Source of the DNA: Paenibacillus xylanexedens
GTDB lineage: Bacteria; Bacillota; Bacilli; Paenibacillales; Paenibacillaceae
Direction: 5' to 3'
Assembly (NCBI RefSeq): GCF_001908275.1
Contig: NZ_CP018620.1
Coordinates: forward strand, 4,526,001 to 4,590,000
DNA length: 64,000 bases
This document shows, piece by piece, positions 6,947-15,200 of this stretch. Made by a program: the position numbers and the translations under genes. Position 1 is the stretch's first letter, and each line of letters opens with the position of its first letter. Under the pieces are notes generated by a model. The model was not told the origin of the DNA. It made no database searches and worked only from the letters and a program-made list of their open reading frames with translations.

Positions 6947-9900
6947 ATGGGAAGCAAAAGGACGGAAATTGCCGTTGTGGGTATGGCCTGCCGTTTCCCG
7001 GGAGCCGGCGGATATGATTCATTTTGGGAAAACCTGATTCAAGGCCGCAATTCCATCTCCGAGATTCCCCCGGAACGCTGGGACTTGGAGAAGTTTTATT
7101 CGTCAAACTCGAATGACACAGGCAAAACCTCAAGCAAATGGTGCGGGTTGGTCGAAGGAGCATATGATTTTGACCACAGCTTTTTTAACATTTCCCCGCG
7201 CGAGGCTGCGAGCATGGACCCACAGCAGCGTTTGCTCCTCGAAGATACGTGGCATTGCATCGAGGATTCGGGCATTTCTCTGTCAGAGCTTCAGCAGAAG
7301 GTGACAGCTGTTTATACTGGCGTGATGACAGCGGGTTATTTGCAGCAAATGGAAGCCTCACAGGCGGACAGTTATGCCTGTCTTGGCAATTATGAGAGCT
7401 TGCTTGCGAACCGGATATCTTATGCGTTTAATTTGAGTGGCATGAGCCTGCCGATTAATGCGGCCTGCGCTTCCTCACTTGTGGCTATTCACGAGGCGAG
7501 ACGTGCCCTGATTCTGGAAGAATGTGATTATGCCTTGGCTTCTGCCGTGAATTTGAATCTCGACCCGCTCAAATATGTTTCCTTTTCCCAATCCAGAATG
7601 TTAAGCCCAACAGGGCAGTGCAAAACATTTGACCAGAGCGCGGACGGATACGTTCCGGGAGATGGGGTTGCTGTATTACTTCTACAACGATTGGAGGAAG
7701 CCATTGAGCAAGGAAATACGGTTTATGGCATCATTAAAGGCTCTGCTGTCAACCACACGGGGAAAAGTTTGTCCATTACGGCACCTCGCATGGAGGCACA
7801 ACGTGATGTCATTTTGGCTGCGTGGAAGGCTGCGGATATCGATCCTCGCACCATTACCTATGTCGAAGCACACGGGACTGGTACCTCGCTGGGAGACCCG
7901 ATTGAGGTCGAGGCGTTAACCCAGGCATTTCGGCACTATTCTCCGGATCGGTCATTCTGTAAGATCGGATCGGTTAAAACGAACATCGGTCATCTGGAGA
8001 GTGCGGCGGGCATAGCTGGTCTTATTAAAGTGATGATGATGATGAAACATCGGAAAATCCCGGCCTCTCTTCATGTGAAGACGCTGAATCCGATGATTCC
8101 TTTTTCGCGTACCCCGCTGGAGGTTGCACGAGAACAAGAGACTTGGCACAGTCGGGAGCAGGGACAACCTTTGCGCGCAGGGATCAGTTCATTCGGTTTC
8201 GGAGGTGTAAACGCCCACATTGTGGTCGAACACCACGAACCTGCTGCTAAACCCTCTGTTCCCTCCAAACTATCTGTTCAGCAGGATTCCAGAGAGCCCT
8301 CCCGATTATTTCTGCTGTCTGCCAAATCGGAAGCGAGCTTGCAGCAGCATGTCGCAGATTGGCAGCAGTGGTTCGACAGGCATTCTAATGCGGAAGATAC
8401 ACTACGGGCTATCAGCCTGTCGCTGCTTAAAGGCAGAGAGCATTTCAAATATCGGTTTGGCGGATGGGCTCATACCCGGGAAGAGCTCAGGACATTGCTG
8501 AATTCCGACTGTTACGGTAGCCCGCCAATTGGAGCATCCGCAAGGTATCTGAACATTCAGAGTCCCACGTGGGAGGGATACGCCCAATTGAAATGCTCTG
8601 GACATACGTCTCAGTTATTACTGCGTAAGGCAGAAAGGCAAATCGAGGCAGCATTAAAAGCAAACGGCATGAGGGAAGAATGGGAAGACTTGATGGCAGG
8701 ATACTATCAGGATACGTGGCATGAAGATCGGCGAGAGCTGTATTGTTTTATAGCCGGATATGTTCATGCTGCTTCCTTGATTCAACTGGGATTTGCCCCT
8801 CGGTGGATTCAGGGAACGGGGATTGGCATGCTGATTGCATGGGTCATTGGAGGTCACATTTCTGTTGAAGATATGATCTCCGTTCTGTTCAAACAGAAGC
8901 GTGCCGAAGACGTGGGACTGTGCAGCCCCATATGGCCTGTCATGCAAGAGGGAAGCTCATCCCCAATCATGCCCTTTGCTTTTGATGATTCCTATGTACA
9001 TGATTTGATTCAATCTGTACGGATCGTGGAGGAACAGGCTTACGACGGGTTCCGAGACGAATTGATGGATCGTGCGCATCGGTTATACACCCATCAGTAT
9101 ACGTTCAGGAACTACATAAATGAATGGAATGACGAATGGCAGGAGAGCACGGGAACAACCATGCCATGGCAGTTGCAACCAACGTCTGAAAGCAGCAGTA
9201 CAAGCGAATCTTTCCGTTCCACGTCGGCTGTGCTATGCATTGCAGTCATGGATGCACTGCGCAGGGTGAAACGAAAGTGGCAGCTTCAGGTATCTGAAGA
9301 GTCAGACATTCCGGCTGTACAGGAACTGCTTGATCTTCTGGCCGATCAGGTTATTACCCGGAGAGACATTATGGAGATGTTGTTAAACGAGACAGGGGAA
9401 CATCATGAACTTTCACGGATCACAGCGCAGTTAAACCAGAATTCCGGACTCATGCTGCCAGAACGCGCGTACACACTCATTCGTCAGCATCAACAGCGGA
9501 CAGGTGGGATGCACAACGCACTCCAATTTCTACATGACTTCCTTCAACCCGGTAGTGAAAATGAAAAGGATCGCAACCTACCTCTGCCTCATTCAGAAAA
9601 AGCCACAGACTGGATGAAGCAGGCCGGACAAGAAGCAGAGGAAGTGAGCTTGGAATTACCATTTCACGAAAATGTACTACGATTATGGCTGTCCGGCATG
9701 GAGCTCGATATGCGTCAACTTGCGGAAGAGGGGCCTTATCAGAAAATACGATTGCCACGTTATGCATTTCAAAGAAAAACATTCCGTTGGTCTGCCAACT
9801 TGGGTAGAAAAGCGAAGGATTCCTTCCAAGAAAAGAAAAGCAAAAAAGAATATGATCGGCTTCATCCAATGCTTCACCGCAATCTTTCGGCTAATCAGGA

Positions 9901-12214
9901 CACAAGATTCCGTTCGGACTTTACAGGGCATGAATTTTTTCTCAACGATCATCGAGTTCGGGGGCAACGGGTACTTCCAGGTGTGGCTTATCTGGAGATG
10001 GCCCGCATGGCTTTGCACAGTGTAAACGAATCGCCCTCTTCCTCCTTTGCAGCGTTCCAGATTAAGAATGCAGCCTGGACAAGTCCGATTTTCGTAGATG
10101 AACATCCGATTGAGGTATCTGTTCAACTACATTACGAAGACGCGGAACGGGGAATCCTGCGATATGAAATCAGTGAAGTAGGCAGCGAAGCCCCAGATCG
10201 TCTGAGCTGCGGCACAGGCCTCGTCGCCCTGAATTCGTTGGCCCCTGTTGATCGTCTTAATATTTCGTCTCTGATTGCGACAATGCGAGAGGAGAGTTTG
10301 TTGGATCATGAGACCATCTATGACCGCTTGCGAGAACAAGGGCTGGAGTATGGACCAGGTCATCAGCCGATTAAGCGAATGTACATCAGTTCGGGTCAGG
10401 CTCTGGCACATCTGAACATCCCTTCCCATATAGAGCATACATTGGGCGATTATGCGTTACATCCTAGCATGATGGATGGGGCCTTGCAGACAGCGATGTT
10501 ATTGCTTGACGATAACGCCGCCCCTCAGGATCAAGAGAAGGGAACGAAGCTTCCTTTTTATATGGAAGAAATGGATTGTTTATTACCGTGTACACCCGAG
10601 ATGTGGGTGCATGTGCGTTTCAGTGATGGTTGTCCAATCGGAGGGAACGTGGCGAAGCTGGACATGGATCTAATAGATGCCGGAGGAACCGTCTGTGTCC
10701 GGATTCGGAATTATATGTGCCGCAGCATACCGGGAGAGAAGAGGCAGCAGCACGTGATGCAGGATGCGGAGCGGGTAACGATCACCAGGGATTTGCACGA
10801 AGATTTTCCACCTGGTACAGAGTTGCTGGCTCCTGTGTGGAGTGTGCTTCCATCGGAGAAAGACAGCAGGATTTCTTTGGAGAGCCTCAGAACGGCCCTC
10901 ATTGTTGCAGAGACAGTAGAGATGAGCGGATACCTTGATGAGGTTAGACAACAATATCCGGGAGCTTCGCTGATATTGCTGAGGCCTGGCGAAACTGTGG
11001 AGCAAATGGCCCAAGAACTGGAAAACTGCGGACAGTTTGACCATCTGGTGTGGGTCTCGGGGTTGGGCGACGCAGAAGGGAAGGCTGCCAGCGCGATCAC
11101 TCAGAGCCAGGAAGAAGGCGTGATTATTGTATTCAGTTTGGTCAAAAGTCTATTGCAGCTAGGGTATGACAGAAGCCCTCTCCAATGGACCGTAGTTACT
11201 TTTAGTGCCATAGCCATTCATGCGCAGGATGAAGTGCATCCGCTCCATGCAAGCATACATGGCTTTCTCGGTTCTTTGGCCAAAGAATACAAAAACTGGA
11301 CGTTCCGGGTAGTTGATCTGGATTTTGCAGATCGAAGTCTGCCAGCGCTGAGTGATATGCCCACTGTGCCTGAGAACACTTGGAGCAATCTGACTGTCTA
11401 TCGGGCCAAACAGTGGCATCGCTGCGAATTGCTGCCTGTTAAGCTGCCTTCCATCCAGCAATCGGCTTATCGTCGCGGCGGCGTATATGTCGTTATAGGC
11501 GGTGCTGGCGGATTGGGTAAAGTATGGAGCGAGTATATGATTAGTCGTTACAACGCTCAGATCATTTGGATCGGACGAACACCGCTCAACCCCGAGATTA
11601 TAAAAGAGCAGGAGAGGCTTGCTCTGACAGGCCCGGCTCCAGAATATATATCAGCAGATGCAGGCAGTCCTGAGGCTTTGCATGAGGCTTACAGGTTAAT
11701 CAAACAACGCCATGGAACCATTCATGGTGTAATTCATGCTGCCATTGCACTCAGGGACAGCAGTGTAATGAAAATGGACTTGCCACAATTCAATGAAGGA
11801 TTATATGCAAAAGTCAACGTATGCGCGGGAATGATCGAGGTATTTGAGAAGGAATCGCTTGATTTTATGCTGTTCTTCTCCTCCATCAATGCGTTTGCCA
11901 CACCTGCCGGACAAAGCAATTATACGGCAGGGTGTACATTCAAGGACTCATTCGCCCAGTGGCTTCATCGTTATCTTCATTACCCTGTTAAAACCATGAA
12001 TTGGGGGTATTGGGGAAGCACCGGAACGGTGGCTTCTCCAGCTTATCGTGAGCGGATGACCAAACAGGGCATTGGCTCGATTGAGCCTCCCGAAGCGATG
12101 GCTGCGCTGGAACTGCTTCTGGCCAGTTCACTTCCTCAACTGGGATTGGTCAAAATCATTGGTGAGGCAAAGCCATACGCGATCAGCGAGCAAGAATTCA
12201 TGACAGTATATTAG
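6947..12214 (+). CDS. Trans-AT polyketide synthase, module 1: KS-(AT-like remnant)-DH-KR
   Basis: 1755 residues, the first extension protein. KS1 (~1-430) has catalytic Cys174 in the unusual context NAACASSL, with His309 (HGTGT) and His349 (NIGH). No ACP precedes it, so how the starter reaches it is unknown. Residues ~540-700 resemble an AT core, but the GHSxG nucleophile motif reads GTGIGM, so it cannot be a serine acyltransferase; the linker to the next domain is extra long. DH (~975-1250) has DHRVRGQRVLP (HxxxGxxxxP), YGPGH and HPSMMDGALQ. KR (~1330-1720) has VIGGAGGLG, FSS and the catalytic Tyr in NYTAGC, where the usual Asn four residues after Tyr is Cys. The protein ends right after the KR with MTVY, so module 1 is finished by the cMT-ACP that opens the next protein. 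The start is ATG 6947 after GGAGAGGAG. Confidence 0.92.
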   Translation: MGSKRTEIAVVGMACRFPGAGGYDSFWENLIQGRNSISEIPPERWDLEKFYSSNSNDTGKTSSKWCGLVEGAYDFDHSFFNISPREAASMDPQQRLLLEDTWHCIEDSGISLSELQQKVTAVYTGVMTAGYLQQMEASQADSYACLGNYESLLANRISYAFNLSGMSLPINAACASSLVAIHEARRALILEECDYALASAVNLNLDPLKYVSFSQSRMLSPTGQCKTFDQSADGYVPGDGVAVLLLQRLEEAIEQGNTVYGIIKGSAVNHTGKSLSITAPRMEAQRDVILAAWKAADIDPRTITYVEAHGTGTSLGDPIEVEALTQAFRHYSPDRSFCKIGSVKTNIGHLESAAGIAGLIKVMMMMKHRKIPASLHVKTLNPMIPFSRTPLEVAREQETWHSREQGQPLRAGISSFGFGGVNAHIVVEHHEPAAKPSVPSKLSVQQDSREPSRLFLLSAKSEASLQQHVADWQQWFDRHSNAEDTLRAISLSLLKGREHFKYRFGGWAHTREELRTLLNSDCYGSPPIGASARYLNIQSPTWEGYAQLKCSGHTSQLLLRKAERQIEAALKANGMREEWEDLMAGYYQDTWHEDRRELYCFIAGYVHAASLIQLGFAPRWIQGTGIGMLIAWVIGGHISVEDMISVLFKQKRAEDVGLCSPIWPVMQEGSSSPIMPFAFDDSYVHDLIQSVRIVEEQAYDGFRDELMDRAHRLYTHQYTFRNYINEWNDEWQESTGTTMPWQLQPTSESSSTSESFRSTSAVLCIAVMDALRRVKRKWQLQVSEESDIPAVQELLDLLADQVITRRDIMEMLLNETGEHHELSRITAQLNQNSGLMLPERAYTLIRQHQQRTGGMHNALQFLHDFLQPGSENEKDRNLPLPHSEKATDWMKQAGQEAEEVSLELPFHENVLRLWLSGMELDMRQLAEEGPYQKIRLPRYAFQRKTFRWSANLGRKAKDSFQEKKSKKEYDRLHPMLHRNLSANQDTRFRSDFTGHEFFLNDHRVRGQRVLPGVAYLEMARMALHSVNESPSSSFAAFQIKNAAWTSPIFVDEHPIEVSVQLHYEDAERGILRYEISEVGSEAPDRLSCGTGLVALNSLAPVDRLNISSLIATMREESLLDHETIYDRLREQGLEYGPGHQPIKRMYISSGQALAHLNIPSHIEHTLGDYALHPSMMDGALQTAMLLLDDNAAPQDQEKGTKLPFYMEEMDCLLPCTPEMWVHVRFSDGCPIGGNVAKLDMDLIDAGGTVCVRIRNYMCRSIPGEKRQQHVMQDAERVTITRDLHEDFPPGTELLAPVWSVLPSEKDSRISLESLRTALIVAETVEMSGYLDEVRQQYPGASLILLRPGETVEQMAQELENCGQFDHLVWVSGLGDAEGKAASAITQSQEEGVIIVFSLVKSLLQLGYDRSPLQWTVVTFSAIAIHAQDEVHPLHASIHGFLGSLAKEYKNWTFRVVDLDFADRSLPALSDMPTVPENTWSNLTVYRAKQWHRCELLPVKLPSIQQSAYRRGGVYVVIGGAGGLGKVWSEYMISRYNAQIIWIGRTPLNPEIIKEQERLALTGPAPEYISADAGSPEALHEAYRLIKQRHGTIHGVIHAAIALRDSSVMKMDLPQFNEGLYAKVNVCAGMIEVFEKESLDFMLFFSSINAFATPAGQSNYTAGCTFKDSFAQWLHRYLHYPVKTMNWGYWGSTGTVASPAYRERMTKQGIGSIEPPEAMAALELLLASSLPQLGLVKIIGEAKPYAISEQEFMTVY

Positions 12215-12249
12215 GCATGAAACGTGTAATCCAACAGGAGGGCGAAATC

Positions 12250-15200
12250 ATGCAAGATAACGAGCGGTTATCCTTACAGCACAAAATGTGGAATTCATTA
12301 AACCAGAAGCTGATGCATGTGTTGATTGTTCAGATGGAACAGCTTGTAGATGTTGGAACGATGGCAGGAGCTTCGCACTGCACTTCTTATCCTGGTGTGC
12401 TTCCTGCATACCAACGATGGATGGACCACACGCTTCGCATTCTTCAGCGTAACCCGGAACTCGTTGAATTCGAACGAAGCAACATTTGGTCTGATTGGGA
12501 AGAGCACGAGGAGCGCTGGATCACGCAGCCAGAAATGAGAGCAAGGGTGGAACTCGCTGACGTGATGATCCGGGCGCTGCCCGACATTGTTACAGGCAAA
12601 CAGTCCGCAACAGAGATCATGTTTCCGGGTGGCTCCATGTCAAGAGTGGAGGGAATATACAAGCAAAATTCAATTGCAGATTATTTCAATGCACTGCTTG
12701 CAGATGAGGCCGCCCAGCTGATCCGGGCGTTCTCCGAGCATGGCAACCGCAAGATCCGCATTCTTGAAATCGGCGCTGGAACTGGAGGAACAAGCTCCAT
12801 GCTGTTTCAAAAGTTCGAGCCCTACCGTGAACTTATTCAGGAATACTGTTACACGGACGTCTCCAAATCTTTTCTGCAACATGCAAGGAAACAATATGGG
12901 CCGTATTATCCCTACCTTACGTACAGCCTGCTCAATATTGAAGAGCCGTTGCATTCTCAGGGAATTGAAGCGGGACGATATGACCTGGTCGTGGCTACCA
13001 ATGTGCTGCACGCCACACGTCAGATCCGCCATACTTTGCGCAATGCCAAAGCGTTGTTGACCTTGAAAGGTAAACTGCTAATCAACGAAATTATTGAGGA
13101 TTCCCTGTTTAACCATATTACGTTTGGCTTACTGGCCGGATGGTGGCTGTTCGAAGACGAACAGGTGCGTATTCCCGGCACTCCGCTGCTGCATCCGAAT
13201 CAGTGGAAAGCGGCACTCGAACTGGAGGGTTACTTTGACATAGAATTTCCCGCATCCAACGCCGAAGGACTGGGCCAGCAAATTATAAGCGCAGCGAGTG
13301 ACGGAATAGTCCGGCAGAAACACACCTTTTCATCAGCGAATCAGATGCTGCCCGCGGCTGGAAAGGAAGAGCCTCCAAAGCCACAAGAGACTATTACAGT
13401 TCAAGAACTAGAACCAGCCTTAAACGCGTTAAGCCTGAAAGCCCCTGCTGTAGATGACAGGGAATTAAAACAAGCATGCAGGATGTATTTACAAAAGATG
13501 ATCGGTGCCATTCTGGATGTAGAACCAGAGCAGATCGATCCCGCAGAAGCTCTAGAAATGTATGGGCTGGATTCCATTCTCATCATTCAGTTGACTGAGC
13601 AGCTAAATAAGGAAATGGGGGAGCATGTGAGCAGCGTGCTCTTTTTTGAATATACAACCCTTGACGCACTGGTCAATCATTTTGTGGAAAAGCGCAAGTT
13701 TGAGCTGATCTCGATGCTTGGGTTAACGGAAATGCAAGAGGAATCGATAACAGAGCCTAAACTGAATATTGGTGGAATTTCGGCAGAAGCTGCCACTCAT
13801 CTAACTGAAAGTTACAAGCAGAAACGACCATCTGAGGCAACAGGTGAAGTAGCCATCATCGGGCTTGCCGGGCGTTACGCTCAGGCTGATGATATGGCAG
13901 AATTTTGGAATAATTTGATGCAGGGCAAAAATTGCATTACTGAAATACCTTCACAACGTTGGGATTGGAGAACCCACTATCATTCGGAGAAAGGACAAAA
14001 AGGAACGTCTTACAGCAGGTGGGGAGGATTTATTCGTGGTATCTATCACTTTGACCCGTTGTTCTTCCATATTTCTCCTAAAGAGGCTGAACAAATGGAC
14101 CCTCAGGAGCGGCAGTTCCTGCAAACTGTCTATGTTGCCATCGAAGATGCGGGTTATACCCCTCAGGCTCTTGCCGATTCGGGTACAGTCGGTGTGTACG
14201 CAGGTGTAATGAATGGCAACTATCCTACCGGAGCTTCCTTTTGGTCCATAGCCAATCGGGTATCCTACACGTTTAATTTCACGGGGCCAAGTCTGGCCGT
14301 GGATACGGCATGCTCTTCCTCCTTGACGGCCATTCACCTGGCAATGGAAAGTCTGCGCAACGGCACCTGTGACCTAGCCATCGCAGGGGGTGTGAATCTG
14401 ATCGTTGACCCGGTTCATTATGTCAGGTTATCCGAAAAAACCATGCTGACTCCAGACAACGAGTGCAGTCCTTTTGGAGAGGGAGCCAACGGTTTTGTGG
14501 ACGGGGAGGGTGTTGGTGCATTACTGCTCAAACCGCTTCATCTGGCGGAGGCCGACGGGGATTTTATTTACGGCATCGTTAAAGGAAGCATGATTAATGC
14601 AGCGGGTAGAACAAAAGGATACACCGCGCCCAATCCCGGCCAGCAGGCAAAGGTGATCAGCGAAGCTATCTCGCGATCTGGCGTAGATGCCCGGACCATA
14701 AGTTATATTGAGGCACATGGCACCGGTACAGCACTGGGTGACCCGATTGAAATCGAAGGCTTGCGCAGGGCATTTGAGAAACATACAGCGGATAGACAAT
14801 TTTGTGCAATCGGCTCGGTGAAGTCGAACATCGGCCATGCCGAGAGTGCGGCTGGCATCGCCGGGGTCAGCAAAATATTGCTGCAAATGCGTCACGGCTG
14901 CCTGGTGCCTTCACTGAATGCAGAGAGCAGCAACCCGAATATTCGGTTCAGTCAAACCCCATTTCACGTTCAGCAGCACATGACTCCATGGATTCGTCCC
15001 GTACTGGATACACCTGAAGGCATGCGCGAATATCCACGGATTGCGGGCATCTCCTCATTCGGAGCAGGCGGCGCCAATGCCCATGTCATCCTTGAAGAAT
15101 ACAGGATGGATAACAAGGTGAACCAGAAATCGGTGATAGCAGGAGATTCCAATGTACCGGTAATGATCGTCCTATCGGCAAAAACCGAAGATCGCCTCAG

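Noticed and set aside
8600..9050. Active acyltransferase domain in the first PKS protein
   Set aside because: The nucleophile motif is GTGIGM without Ser, and the AT function is supplied in trans by the first operon gene.
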